The translations under genes were made by a program, and so were the position numbers. Shown in pieces: positions 23,501 through 29,575 of a stretch of 64,000 bases of DNA (position 1 is its first letter; every line of letters starts with the position of its first letter). Source of the DNA: Aricia agestis (lineage: Eukaryota > Arthropoda > Insecta > Lepidoptera > Lycaenidae); contig NC_056428.1 in NCBI RefSeq assembly GCF_905147365.1, positions 16,584,001-16,648,000 on the forward strand. Direction: 5' to 3'. The notes below the pieces were generated by a model. The model saw only the letters and a program-made list of their open reading frames with translations. It did no database searches and had not been told where the DNA came from.

Positions 23501-23575
23501 ATGACCAAAGAGGAGTTTGCAGGGCTGCCCGCGTGGAAACAAACTAACTTGAAGAAGGACATAGGCCTGTTTTGA
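2357..23575 (+). CDS. Svil: Supervillin, C-terminal portion (11 exons, 5' end outside window)
   Basis: Joined exons: 2357-2520, 5985-6136, 6469-6628, 7309-7475, 11521-11675, 11945-12057, 18043-19721, 20090-20188, 20471-20736, 21557-21718, 23489-23575. Every junction is GT-AG and keeps phase; the total is 3,204 nt, which is 1,067 codons plus TGA. Supervillin is a gelsolin/villin-family protein tying actin and myosin II to membranes; that role is family knowledge. Seen here: a linker with WRKRV, FTVAGRL and RNPLRALAAR (residues about 1-240), then gelsolin-like repeats (about 255-340, 380-460, 560-690, 700-790, 830-900; for example DFGSEMYIWYG and LLVDTETTNMYIWHG), and a villin headpiece (about 1005-1067) ending LPAWKQTNLKKDIGLF. 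From memory the closest match is vertebrate supervillin, with LMLL-VKGRR-VQTRLVEP, NETILFKEKFLDW and LFL-D-WLWQGWWP in the same order. The N-terminal half is missing because the window starts inside the gene. Introns are loaded with transposons and partial-exon duplications. Confidence 0.93.
3968..4268. mobile_element. Small inverted-repeat element (MITE-like)
   Basis: The ends are TATACCTAGCGGAATAGAG (3971) and its complement CTCTATTCCGCTAGG followed by TATAGGTATA (4241-4266), with one arm interrupted by a few bases. About 300 bp with no coding capacity. Exact boundaries and target duplication are unclear. It lies in the supervillin intron just upstream of the mariner. Confidence 0.5.
4324..5614 (-). 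mobile_element. Mariner (Tc1/mariner, DD34D), full length, inactive
   Basis: 27-bp terminal inverted repeats beginning CGAGGGCTGCTATTTATGTA match perfectly at the two ends and are flanked by TA duplications (4322-4323 and 5615-5616). At 1,291 bp it is the normal length of a complete mariner. The near-perfect ends suggest a fairly recent insertion. It lies in the intron between supervillin exons a and b, antisense to the gene. Confidence 0.95.
4389..5479 (-). pseudogene. Mariner transposase, broken by a frameshift and a stop
   Basis: The N-terminal part (5063-5479) contains the helix-turn-helix region (FGDEAPSKTTVYHWYSEF, GRP linker, YREIEASLGISMTSIHKIL). The catalytic part (4389-5021) contains all three acidic residues: TDDESWIYAYD, LHHDNASCHT and PYSPDLAPNDFFLF, with 34 residues between the second and third Asp. 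Around 5020-5075 the frame shifts and an in-frame TAG follows shortly before the second part, so no full transposase can be made. It is otherwise intact, with few other lesions visible. Confidence 0.93.
5713..5859. repeat. Foldback (inverted-repeat) element
   Basis: Two arms of about 50 bp are inverted copies: GCAGCAGACGACGTGTCGTC...ACTGGTTTCTAT on the left and ATAGAAACCAGTAGTGTCGC...TCGTCTGCAGC on the right, with a short centre carrying two copies of GTGTCGCTAGCT. It lies between the mariner and exon b. No coding capacity. Confidence 0.6.
5908..5950 (+). mobile_element. 3' tail of a jockey-like retroelement
   Basis: GCTCGTTTGCCCCCTTATTT followed by an A-run is the same 3' end seen in the deleted LINE derivative at 41839-42158. 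Only the tail is left, as in a severely 5'-truncated insertion. It abuts the polypyrimidine/branch region of supervillin exon b. Confidence 0.6.
5985..6136 (+). CDS. Svil: Supervillin exon b
   Basis: The acceptor is GCGTTCCAG/G and the donor is GATGAGA/GTATGT. The first base completes the Arg codon from exon a. It encodes a Ser/Arg-rich low-complexity linker with RKAPQSPQ, a short ERNDRNDRES repeat and FKRSHSVSETIGKVDE. A serine flanked by basic residues (KRSHSVS) looks like a typical phosphorylation site, which is inference only. A retroelement 3' tail with an A-run (about 5908-5950) ends only about 35 bp upstream and lies close to the branch-point/polypyrimidine region of this exon. Confidence 0.85.
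6469..6628 (+). CDS. Svil: Supervillin exon c, with internal 12-bp repeat
   Basis: The acceptor is AATTTCAG/AC and the donor is GACAGAT/GTGAGT. It encodes NEESCAERSGSQVRVPRADD, then EAFRAFFPERTAAP and an acidic LDVDLDVDLDA repeat made of three copies of a GACCTGGACGTA-type 12-mer. The 3' half of the exon plus the start of the intron is repeated twice more just downstream (6705-7005). The first donor is chosen because it alone keeps the phase into exon d; using the second would read a TGA directly after ...RQM. Confidence 0.87.
6541..7005 (+). repeat. Tandem triplication of an exon end with its splice donor
   Basis: Three units: 6541-6704 (the real one), 6705-6853 and 6854-7005. Each starts near CGTTCTTCCCCGAG, runs through the exon 3' end (CACCAGACCTGGA...GACAGACAGAT), the donor and about 75 bp of intron (GTGAGTACAAGGATTAAGTC ... 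GTCACTCAATGT). The second unit keeps an intact GTGAGT (6781); in the third the donor is ATGAGT and an in-frame TAA interrupts the coding part. The number of internal 12-mers differs (three, two and two, one altered). Confidence 0.92.
7309..7475 (+). CDS. Svil: Supervillin exon d
   Basis: The acceptor is TCGTCCAG/G and the donor is GAGAAAG/GTGGGT. It encodes LAGEWARRAKRERRHVSRNP, then LRALAARTDLRDRYRAQPP and a Gln/Asn/Glu-rich end. The RVSRNPLK-LAAREDL-like block is a recognisable supervillin linker motif and supports both the identity and the phase. The exon lies between the donor-side duplications of exon c and the acceptor-side duplications of exon e. Confidence 0.9.
7609..9447. mobile_element. 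DNA element with long terminal inverted repeats
   Basis: Arms of about 125 bp at 7631-7760 and 9324-9447 are inverted copies (AGGCACTGATCTTCATTATA, TTTTTTGTGCC-ATTTGAAG, CCCCCATTATTAGG, AACTAAATTTGACGT). The left arm has an extra 22-bp partial duplication at its tip. The 1.5-kb interior has no reading frame of interest and contains a copy of another dispersed repeat (8236-8500). The superfamily is not recognised. It lies in the intron between exons d and e. Confidence 0.7.
8236..8500 (+). repeat. Dispersed repeat shared with 56800-57275
   Basis: Shares GAAAGAGCGTTCAGCTCTAA-like, AATCTCAGGAACT-CTGGTCC and AATAGAGGAAAATGTGGAAA blocks with the copy at 56800-57275. It is one of the common interspersed repeats that insert with a near-constant start; family name not known to me. 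Confidence 0.5.
9708..11568 (+). repeat. Tandem array of a partial exon with its splice acceptor
   Basis: The unit of about 290 bp is a 210-bp AT-rich block (starts TTGCATATCTTGCGACAAAT, ends GTTTACCAC-AGGCGAT), then a 37-bp intron end (AAAATATCTAAAATTAT...TATTTACAG), then the first 42-48 bp of exon e up to GGCGA. Units: 9708-10001, 10002-10290, 10291-10579 and the last, which begins at 10580 and is split by an inserted element before reaching the real exon at 11521. All acceptors are intact; the third exon copy lacks six bases next to the acceptor. Confidence 0.94.
10791..11487. mobile_element. Inverted-repeat element inserted in the exon array
   Basis: The ends TAGGCTACTTGACCT (10791-10805) and AGGTCAAGTAGCCTA (11473-11487) are perfect inverted copies flanked by TTTAA on both sides. 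The 697-bp interior includes two TGACGTCA-like sites and GCGAAAACAC/GTTTTCG blocks in inverted orientation. No transposase. Removing it restores the array spacing exactly, so it inserted after the tandem duplication. Confidence 0.85.
11521..11675 (+). CDS. Svil: Supervillin exon e (authentic copy)
   Basis: The acceptor is TATTTACAG/TA and the donor is GTGCAG/GTAATA. It encodes VTGNVGLAAEALAALASKED, FSSVALRSAAQ and then TRDLMLLHVKGRRRVQ, where the gelsolin-like region begins. Three partial copies of its first 42-48 bp, each with an acceptor, lie upstream (9954-10001, 10243-10290, 10538-10579), but only this copy continues past GGCGA into the conserved protein and has a phase-compatible donor. 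Confidence 0.93.
11945..12057 (+). CDS. Svil: Supervillin exon f (first gelsolin-like domain)
   Basis: The acceptor is TTCACAG/ACT and the donor is TTGAGAG/GTATGT. It encodes TRLVEPIHSNVNRGDCYLL and then QLYLYIGLYANVIE. The R-GDCYLL and W/Y-IG-(Y/F)AN-IE pattern is the core of a gelsolin-homology domain and closely resembles the equivalent part of vertebrate supervillin. The intron that follows is 6 kb long and carries the nested transposon complex. Confidence 0.95.
12583..14033 (-). mobile_element. piggyBac-like element (1.45 kb), degenerate
   Basis: The terminal inverted repeats CCCTAGATAGCTAAC are perfect at both ends and flanked by TTAA (12579-12582 and 14034-14037), the piggyBac target. 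Sub-terminally both sides carry TCGAAACGACGGGC, which forms a small hairpin at 13854. A minus-strand stretch around 13480-13570 gives a lysine-rich, cysteine-containing peptide (KSIFCYNCKGAI...) that could be a remnant of the piggyBac C-terminal cysteine-rich domain. The orientation depends on that weak match. Confidence 0.75.
12963..13298 (-). pseudogene. LINE reverse transcriptase C-terminal fragment
   Basis: The 111-residue frame has the pattern of the region after the polymerase domain in jockey/CR1-type LINEs: SRRNSADIVYLSKLMNGVLD, VPRPGSR, NYSQHAPLYRMCSTYNKI and DIFN. It is a fragment without start or catalytic motifs, lying inside the piggyBac-like element. Confidence 0.55.
14038..14660. 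repeat. Very AT-rich block with short repeated motif
   Basis: A motif close to ATATTAACACAGTATGGTTTA recurs at about 14240, 14305 and 14555, each within strongly AT-rich sequence. It lies directly 3' of the LINE endonuclease remnant, where a reverse transcriptase domain would be expected, and looks like sequence that has replaced it. Confidence 0.5.
14667..15845 (-). pseudogene. RTE-type LINE, APE endonuclease region without reverse transcriptase
   Basis: An open 392-residue frame begins with the N-terminal part of an apurinic-type endonuclease: LAEIRRTG, ITQVYAPT, IMGDFNARVG, LWTWLSPKNNKSQIDYIL and FPSDHRLL, which supply the expected catalytic Glu, Asp, Asn and His. A lysine-rich linker ending GSMKKGLKELN follows, and then the frame stops exactly where the polymerase domain should begin. 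In Lepidoptera such proteins are often labelled craniofacial development protein 2-like, which reflects RTE elements. A clean loss of the 3' part is unusual, because LINEs normally lose their 5' end. Confidence 0.8.
16180..16756 (-). pseudogene. RTE-type LINE, ORF1-like coiled-coil protein, frameshifted
   Basis: The 119-residue frame MDEIKSILENLQKELIQQKQ ... RRKNLVFFGIEEGE ... CIEAVRRIGKK is a long amphipathic coiled coil followed by an RRKNLV(F)FG block, typical of the small protein ahead of the endonuclease in this LINE group. The same protein continues in another frame (KTRPVVVTF, CLNDSPYYIKQDFSPEVQKK, EREAGNIAFF) to about 16180, so there is at least one frameshift. A likely 5' UTR reaches about 17,000. 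Confidence 0.75.
18043..19721 (+). CDS. Svil: Supervillin exon g (large exon, gelsolin-like repeats)
   Basis: The acceptor is AATTTTAG/G and the donor is CAACCTG/GTAAGT. This 1,679-bp exon supplies about 560 residues. Visible blocks in order are NRSTDIAQHIINSKDLGCK, HWNQFWSLLG, CYEVIDDELVP, VIVFDFGSEMYIWYGK, RPEWAILSKITQHMETILFK with EKFLDWPDYSRV, FFSGDSYIIRWEY, CAYFNWQGKDASSNEKGTAA, FLNLFQGKLIVHQGK, RQLRSRGSLLLVDTE with MYIWHGARS, and LFHFTDLGGQF. These are consecutive gelsolin-homology repeats with the acidic/aromatic cores of the family. There is no stop or frameshift, so the gene looks functional here despite the disturbed introns. Confidence 0.97.
20090..20188 (+). CDS. Svil: Supervillin exon h
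   Basis: The acceptor is TATTCCAG/CG and the donor is AGCGCAG/GTACGT. It encodes ALFLADDGCVLWLWQGWWP followed by a short charged stretch. The LFL-D-(V)-LWQGWWP core is diagnostic of the last gelsolin-like repeat of supervillin. Confidence 0.93.
20471..20736 (+). CDS. Svil: Supervillin exon i
   Basis: The acceptor is ATATTCCAG/GC and the donor is ATCGCT/GTAAGT. It encodes GVGAFASRWQAMRTAALRTA, an Ala/Pro/Thr-rich insert with the near repeat PDSRIAEKPDIRI, and the conserved AGLEPQQFTNLFDTWSEHDE. The last block corresponds to AGLEP-TFTN-FP-W in vertebrate supervillin. The low-complexity insert is longer than I recall in vertebrates and may be lineage-specific. Confidence 0.92.
21557..21718 (+). 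CDS. Svil: Supervillin exon j (headpiece N-terminal half)
   Basis: The acceptor is ACTGTACAG/CAC and the donor is GACTTCCAG/GTATTG; both ends are phase 0. It encodes HGWKAGSYLDGARELARL, an Ala/Leu-rich stretch, and then RRPLPDHVDPQHLEKHLTDG with DFQ. The RPLPDHVDP--LE--L-D-DF pattern is the start of the villin headpiece. A different frame gives a longer open reading frame here, but it is not the gene. Confidence 0.93.
21880..22430 (+). repeat. Tandem repeat, about 140-149 bp unit, four partial copies
   Basis: The markers TGACGTCAC-ATG-CTC (21957, 22097, 22246, 22391), TACAACTTT-ATTTT and TTTGTTTAAT-AA-TTAAT recur in order, as does a TTGTC-GACAAG inverted motif. Spacings are about 140, 149 and 145 bp. 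The copies are diverged. It lies in the last supervillin intron. Confidence 0.75.
22855..22986. mobile_element. PIF/Harbinger-like MITE (132 bp)
   Basis: The ends GGGCGTTTGTGCACTACACG are inverted copies of 25 bp or more on the two sides, flanked by TAA (22852-22854 and 22987-22989). The GGGC-type terminus with a TAA duplication fits PIF/Harbinger. No coding capacity. Confidence 0.75.
23067..23271. repeat. Foldback element with roughly 75-bp arms
   Basis: The left arm starts GTGTGCCGAGTGTGAGTTTT and runs through GAACGCGTTTGGCGTTTACT; the right arm is its near-exact reverse complement ending CTCGGCACAC, around a loop of about 50 bp. It would form a long stem in the last supervillin intron, about 220 bp before the final acceptor. 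Confidence 0.85.
23489..23575 (+). CDS. Svil: Supervillin exon k (headpiece core and stop)
   Basis: The acceptor is GTAATTACAG/GAG. It encodes EAFGMTKEEFAGLPAWKQTN, LKKDIGLF and TGA: 28 residues plus stop. This is a textbook villin headpiece subdomain, with its buried hydrophobic residues, the basic patch KQ--LKK and the terminal GLF, and it is expected to bind F-actin. It is too short to be found as an isolated reading frame. Confidence 0.96.
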   Translation, partial: EAFGMTKEEFAGLPAWKQTNLKKDIGLF

Positions 23576-25345
23576 CCCACTCGCCGTGCCCATGAGTCGA
23601 TTCAACGCCCTCTAGCGGGCTAAAACAGCAACTGTGTGGCTGAATTCAAATCAACAACTAACGAGCAGAAGTCAATCCAGCAGCTGTCAAGCTGAAGTCA
23701 AATCAGCAACTGTACCGAGCTGAAGTCAAATCGGCAACCGTTTTTCTACAAGCGAACGTTTCGTACTTTTTTATTGAACGATGGATTTGATACAATAATG
23801 TTAGGGGCACGCTTTAAAATTTTATAGGAATAAAAAACAGTAACCTTTTGTACTAACGAATTGTAACTATGTATTCGTTCACGTGATATTTACCGAGTTA
23901 GTATATACCGAGATAGTAGCGAGCTGAAGGATTTGACGGTCGGAATTGTTTCCGTCCTTGTCACACGAGCACTCTTTGTATATAGTTTTAATTTATTTAC
24001 TTAAAACTCGTACTGTATTCTACTCTGTTTTTTATTGTAAATGTGTTTTATGTTTTACGTGCTCGCGTGACAAACGGCGGCAAAGTGATATTTTTGTGGT
24101 GGCGCATCTTCCTCCTCTGTCGCACCAAGTAGAGTAAGAAACCGTACCTTTTGGCCCTATATACGCTACGTCTTATACGCTTTAGGGTAGGCTTATTTAT
24201 TCTTAGATACGAAAATATATACAAAATGTTGTGATATCAATTTTAACGGGTTCAGCCACATCAGTAAATTTAATCGTTTGTATGTATTCTCAGTCTAAGA
24301 AATATACATCACATATCTCTCGTGTAACCACTGGCTAGAGTCTATAGACCTATAAGGCTGTATTGGCGCGGTCATATTGCAAATTGTTATTCGATAGACA
24401 GATTTTACATACTCATGGGCCATGGCCCTTCTGTCAATGAGATCTAAGTATATTCAGCATTTTGTTTGTCAGCTGTTTTGCACCCCCCCCGTCATCAACG
24501 TGCCAAAACATCCTTGCCGGTCTTAACTGAGGTGGACCATTGAACTTGACTGTACCATAGACTAATTCTAATTCGTAAATCACTGGCTAGACGGCCAGGA
24601 ATACGTTGTCGATCAGTCTTCAATAGAAGCATACTCTGCATACTGTATCACTCTACCACTAATAAAAATATGGAAACTACAAGTTGGTCCCTGTCTGATA
24701 CTTTTAGAGATGTTTGGCAGTCATGGACAAAACATTGTGTAGTTTATTCATATTGCTGATTTTATTAGTAAGGAAAAAGTTTCTATCGTCTTTGTTTCTA
24801 AAGTTTAATATCGACAAGTGTTTCTAGCTTCGGCCATTTTAACTGATTGCATCAAAATAATTCTCATTTTCCTTAATATTCAATACATTAACAATGATAA
24901 ATAATGACTTTTAATGTTTATTTTTGTAATGTCTTTTTTTTTTATTTTGAAATCTGATTTTTGCCGATTTCACTGGACTTATCCAACACGTTCTTTTTTA
25001 TTTCTTCTGTATAGAATCAACAATCAAAATGTATCGAATGCACATAATATTATGAGTCGAATGTAGAGTTCATAATATTATCGTATGCTAATGTCAATTC
25101 CATACATTTTGGATTGGCGATTATTTCGAGAAATAAAGAAAACTTTTGGCTAAGTAAGTGTAAATTGGAATCGTAGTTGAACTTAACGTACTTATTTTCT
25201 CATAACCTACTATATTTATGCATTTAAGGCCGACCATACGGCAACATGTCTCATGTTTGATGTTTTGCTTTGGTTGTGTTACTTATAACTGTAATGATTA
25301 TTGTACTTGAAATTTATTTTGTATATCTAATAATGATGTAATAAA
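23576..25345 (+). other. Probable supervillin 3' UTR
   Basis: After the TGA the sequence runs for about 1.8 kb with no recognisable transposon, in sharp contrast to the regions on either side, which suggests selection as a transcribed UTR (inference). Canonical AATAAA hexamers lie at 23829-23834 and 25340-25345; the second is followed by a T-rich stretch. Either or both could be the cleavage signal. There is no coding potential. Confidence 0.5.
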
Positions 25346-25874
25346 TTGATAAAATTGGTACCCCACTTATTTTATTGCGTCCGTCCATGTAATCCAAGAA
25401 TCCAGACTATCATCCCATACTAAATATTTTCATAAAGTATGTACTTACCTTAAGGCAATTAAAAAAATAAAGTTTTTGTGTTTATGAAGATTTTCTACGA
25501 GCTCCTTAGTAAATACCAAGATGAGAAACGAGACTAAAAAAATGAGAATAACCTAATTTAAATTTCATACAAATATCCTATAACGTGATTATAATCTAAA
25601 TCTCAACATGATTTTTTAATATTTTATATCTGTTTAAAAAGTAAGGGCGGGAAACTATCGGGGAGGGGGGGGGGGGGGAATAAAACATGTAACTGCATTA
25701 AATACTTCTCACGTCAGTTTATTTACAAAATTGCACAAAGTGATCCTAATCGCGCAAGCGCTTAACATAATTAATAATTATTATCGTTATTTAAATGTAA
25801 TAATAATTTATTTCTACCTACTTCATTTCAAGACAGCGTTCCTAGTGGAAAAGCTTCTGAAATATGCAAACATT

Positions 25875-27233
25875 TCAAACGAAAACTCGGAAAATTCTTT
25901 TGAAAAAGGATTGCCTTTGGGGTTCATCCTGCTCTTCTTCTTCGTCTATTTCTTCTTGTCTTTTCGATTCTTCCTCATCGACCTCTTCGATTTCTTCTTG
26001 CCTGCTAATTTCTTCCTCATTATCATCTTCCATCTCTTCTTGCCTTTTCATTTCTTCATTATCTTCCTCGTCTTCAATTTCTTCTTGCCTTTTCATTTCA
26101 TCATCTTCTTCCTCTTCAATTTCTTCTTGCCTATTCAACTCTTCTTCTTCATCTTCGCCTTCAATTTCCTCTTGTCTTAATTCCACTTCATCACCTTCTT
26201 GCTCATCTTGCTCATCTTGCTCATCTTGCTCATCTTGCTCTTCTTGCTTCTGAAGTGACCTGCGAGACCTCTTAAAAATTTCTTGTTCACTATCCTCATT
26301 CTCTTCGTCTTGTTCTTCTTGTTTGACAAATCTGAATAGCTTCTTCACTAAGTCTTCTTGGTCGTTTTCCTCATCATTTTGTTCTTCTTGTCTGCTATCA
26401 ACTTCCTCGTTTTCTTCTTCTACTATTTCTTGTCTATTATCAACTTCTTCCTCATTGTCTTCTTCAACCTCTTCTTGTTTAAGTTTTCGTGTCTTTTTCC
26501 TGTCTTCAACTTGCTCCTCTTCGTCATTTTCTATTTCCTCCTGTCTGCTGGGTTCCTCTTCGTCTTCTTCTTCATTTTCCCCATCATCTTGCTTTGTTGA
26601 TTTTCTGTGCCTTTCCACTTCAATGTCTTCATCATCTTCAATTTCTTCCTGCTTGTTTTCTAGTTCATCGTCATTTTCTTTTTCATCTTCTAAGTCGCCA
26701 TCGTCATTTTGACGTTTTACGGCTTTAAGACCCTCAATTTCTTCTTCCTCTTCAATTTCTTCCTGTTGTCTAATGAACCTAGCTCTAATCAGCCCTACTA
26801 CAGCATCATCCTCTTCCGAACTTTCAGGTTCACCTGATCCTTCAACTTCATGATCATGGTTGTGCTCGTGATGATGATCGTGATGATGAGCGTGATGATC
26901 ATCGTCATGGTGGTTGTGGTGGTCATCGTGTTCCTCGTGATCATGGCGGTGTAATTTTAATTCTTCTATCTCATCCTCCTCTTCACTGTCTTCAGGAGCT
27001 TCCTGAGAATCTTCCTCAGATTCCATTTGTAACTCTTCTTGTTCGGGTTCTGACTCTGGTTCTGGTTCTAGCTCAGATTCCGGTTCTGGTTCAGGTTCTG
27101 GCTCGGATTCTGGTTCGGGTTCCGGCTCTTGTTCGGTTTCCGGCTCTGGTTCGGGTTCCGGCTCTGGTTCGGGCTGTGGTTCCGGCTGCGGCTCTACCAA
27201 ACATCCTTCCGGTGCCTCAGATCGATCACAAAT
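25875..27233 (-). CDS. Chitin-binding acidic protein, last exon (Glu/His-rich tail)
   Basis: The minus-strand acceptor is TCTTTCAG/ATTTGT. The exon encodes ICDRSEAPEGC, which completes the CBM14 domain with its last two cysteines, then about 440 residues of extreme low complexity. In order these are a Pro-Glu repeat (EPQPEPEPEPEPE), an acidic stretch, a His/Asp-rich patch (HDDHHNHHDDDHHAHHHDHH) and dozens of EEEIE/QEEIE-type repeats broken by single basic clusters (KRQ, SRQ, KSRR-like). It ends FFKRIFRVFV with a stop at 25875-25877. An AATAAA lies about 65 bp past the stop (25807-25812, minus strand). The length, the unbroken frame and the junction with the upstream exon argue for a real gene. 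Acidic and His-rich tracts often bind divalent metals; a matrix, cuticle, peritrophic or silk/saliva role is only a guess. Confidence 0.85.
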   Translation of the reverse strand: MCDRSEAPEGCLVEPQPEPQPEPEPEPEPEPETEQEPEPEPESEPEPEPEPESELEPEPESEPEQEELQMESEEDSQEAPEDSEEEDEIEELKLHRHDHEEHDDHHNHHDDDHHAHHHDHHHEHNHDHEVEGSGEPESSEEDDAVVGLIRARFIRQQEEIEEEEEIEGLKAVKRQNDDGDLEDEKENDDELENKQEEIEDDEDIEVERHRKSTKQDDGENEEEDEEEPSRQEEIENDEEEQVEDRKKTRKLKQEEVEEDNEEEVDNRQEIVEEENEEVDSRQEEQNDEENDQEDLVKKLFRFVKQEEQDEENEDSEQEIFKRSRRSLQKQEEQDEQDEQDEQDEQEGDEVELRQEEIEGEDEEEELNRQEEIEEEEDDEMKRQEEIEDEEDNEEMKRQEEMEDDNEEEISRQEEIEEVDEEESKRQEEIDEEEEQDEPQRQSFFKRIFRVFV

Positions 27234-27302
27234 CTGAAAGATAAGAATTAAAATTAGCTGGAAATTAGTATAGCATTAAACCACAATAATAGATAATTAT
27301 GT

Positions 27303-27348
27303 CAGCAGCTTATAATATTATAATACATTATAATATTATAAGCTGCTG
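27303..27348. repeat. Perfect palindrome in the intron of the chitin-binding protein gene
   Basis: CAGCAGCTTATAATATTATA is followed by its reverse complement after a 2-4 nt centre. One of several near-perfect short-loop palindromes in the window. Confidence 0.85.
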
Positions 27349-27859
27349 TATGTGTGTAATATTAATTTCGTAGTTTTGACAAAAGATAATATAGTTACGA
27401 GTAAAACAATATTGATCTCTAGAGGTAGGTATATTAAATTTCAATTCTAGGCGCTATATATGTCGCAGTCATCTGGTTCAATCTGCGTTTCGATTGAATG
27501 GCTAGCGCATTCATTGAATGACACCATTTAATTGAATGACTAAAGAAGATAGGTACCGCGAAGTGGGACATGCGGTATCTATCTTCTATGTATGTGGCAA
27601 AAAGTGTAGTTACAACTTTTCGTATGATTTTTTTCCGTCGAGCCCCCTTTCGCAACGCGTGATAAGGAACTTCGTACCAAAAGTGTTCGTATTAAAAGTG
27701 TTGATACTTCTTTTTTTCAAAAAGTAGTCCCACATACCCCCGGGGTGCTTAACTGAGGCCCATTCCGGGGCGGGTCGCCCGGGTTGGGGATGTGCCTCAT
27801 AAAAGCTAAGTTTATGGGTATAAAGGGTTTCCCCTGCGCATCAAAAAAATTGTAAATAC

Positions 27860-28065
27860 CTGTTCCTGCTCATTGAACCACGTGTCCATAGGGCACTGCA
27901 TGAGATAGGAGCGACCGGCATAGCACTGGAAGTAGTGCACGCAACTCTGGACGTCAGCGATGCGAAGGAAGTTCTCCTGACCGATGCACAGCGTCTCCGG
28001 ATTCTGTCTCAGGGGGATTGAGACGGCTGAAGCGCACGCCGCCAGCGCAAAGAGGAGGATTATCG
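27860..28065 (-). CDS. Chitin-binding acidic protein, exon with signal peptide and CBM14 domain
   Basis: The acceptor TATCTTTGCAG/CG is at the 5' side and the donor GAACAG/GTATTT at the 3' side (minus strand). It encodes a hydrophobic secretion signal (SIILLFALAACASA-like) and then VSIPLRQNPETLC. Together with the next exon the cysteines are spaced C-x15-C-x5-C-x9-C-x12-C-x8-C, with YFQC and MQCPMDTWFNEQEQICD, which is a classic peritrophin-A (CBM14) chitin-binding fold. There is no in-frame ATG before the acceptor (the frame runs back through a GTG), so the initiator must lie in an upstream exon. Confidence 0.87.
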
Positions 28066-28782
28066 CTGCAAAGATAGATTTCACATGAACATGAAAAATG
28101 TAAGTATGTTTCTTTTAAGCAGGTCATACACGCAAGGGTGGACCTGACAGGTTTGCCTGAGCAGGTCAACTGTTCAGGTAAACCGGAGCGTGTATGTTAC
28201 AGAATTATGCAAGTTTTGCTTGTCAGGCGTAACTGCACAGGCAGACCTGTCAGGTGCACCGGTTCGTTTATGGCCTACTTTAGGCTCAATTTATACCGTC
28301 GCGGAAGCGACTTTTTGCAATGAAACTGTACATAAAACGAAACTGTCCGTAAAGGCCTATCCGGGTACCAAATTTCAAGGTTCTAAGTCTGCTAGAAGTT
28401 CCTTAGAATTTTGATGATCTGTCAGTCAGTGAGTGACAAAGTGTAGTAACTTTGACCATCCGTAACTTTTAAACTATTTATCGAAATTTCATGTAATTAA
28501 GATGTTAAGCTAGTTCTAATACTTTCTCCTAGTGACCGAAATTCTAAATCCCTAGCTTTGTTAACATCGAAGGTAAAGGGGGTGTGAAATAGCCGCGAAC
28601 GGCTTCGAGAAAAGTAGGTGCGGGCGTGCCTTTGCTAAAAAGCTTGGCTGGGGCACTGCTGTGCCCCCAGATAATCCTTCCTCTTGAATCACTCTACCTA
28701 TCTATTAAAGAAAACCGCATCAAAATTCGTTGCATATAGTTTTAAAGATTAGGGGGAACAAAGGGACATGAGGGAAAATAAT

Positions 28783-29330
28783 CGGCCAAGTGCGAGTCAG
28801 ACTCGCGCACGAAGGGTTCCGTACCGTTATAGAGCAAAACTACGCCAAAATTGTGTTTTTTGTATGGGAGCCCCTCTTAATTTTTTATTTAATTTTAACA
28901 TTATTACTAATTATTATAGTAAGTACACATATAACTAAGTACTTTGACAAAAATTCAAGTACCTACCTTTTGCCATTATTGATATACAGGGTGCAACAAA
29001 AATAAGTGATAATACTTTAGGGTGTGTATGTATTCCTTATAGAGAGTTCACTGTGAAAGCTGCAGTGCTGAAAGACATTTTTTTTTTTTTCACTTTTGTA
29101 TGGGCAAGCGCCCGAGCGTCACGAGTTTTCCCATACAAAAGTGAAAAAAAATTTTGGTCTTTCAGCGCTGCTACTTTCACAGTGTACTCTCTATAAGGAA
29201 CACATACACACCCTAAAGTATTATCACCTATTTTTGTTACACCTTGTAGAGCAAAAAAGGCAAACAAAATCACGTTTGTTGTATGGGAGCCCCTCTTAGA
29301 TAGTAATTTTATTTTGTTTTAATATTTTAC
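28783..29330 (+). repeat. Interspersed repeat (GGCCAAGTGCGA family), interrupted
   Basis: Begins ATAATCGGCCAAGTGCGAGT, with ACGAAGGGTTCCGTACCGTT and TGTATGGGAGCCCCTCTTA. The copy is split by the foldback element at 28987-29246 and continues after it with a second GTATGGGAGCCCCTCTTA block. It lies within the proposed first intron of the chitin-binding protein. Confidence 0.65.
28987..29246. mobile_element. Foldback MITE at a TA site (260 bp)
   Basis: Almost entirely palindromic: CAGGGTGCAACAAAAATAAG...TTTAGGGTGTG on the left and CACACCCTAAAGTATTATCA...TTACACCTTG on the right, with arms of about 118 bp and a short GC-rich centre, flanked by TA. A diverged second copy is at 34280-34504. TA targeting fits a Tc1/mariner-type non-autonomous element. 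Confidence 0.85.
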
Positions 29331-29575
29331 ATAGACAAAAGGATTTAACATTTATATTTTTGGTGGGATTACTATTTACCCGTATACAAATAATTTAGCT
29401 TTTACAACACTACAAGTAAAAAACAGAAAAGAATAGATTTTAACGTTCGACGTTCGTTGCGATCTCGACTCTCGAAACTATATTTTCAAGTCTTAAGCCT
29501 TTAGCATTCAATTATTATAGGTACTTATCTAAAGTTATTAATTGCTTCCATTACCATATTTTTTATGATTATTTA

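Noticed and set aside
25731..26712. Plus-strand Ser/Phe/Leu-rich reading frames
   Set aside because: They are the complement of the GAA/GAG-rich acidic exon (codons for Glu read as TTC/CTC/TCT) and have no independent support.
27812..28084. GTG start for the chitin-binding protein at 28084
   Set aside because: Eukaryotic initiation at GTG is unlikely and a strong acceptor (TTTGCAG) lies directly after it; the start belongs in an upstream exon.
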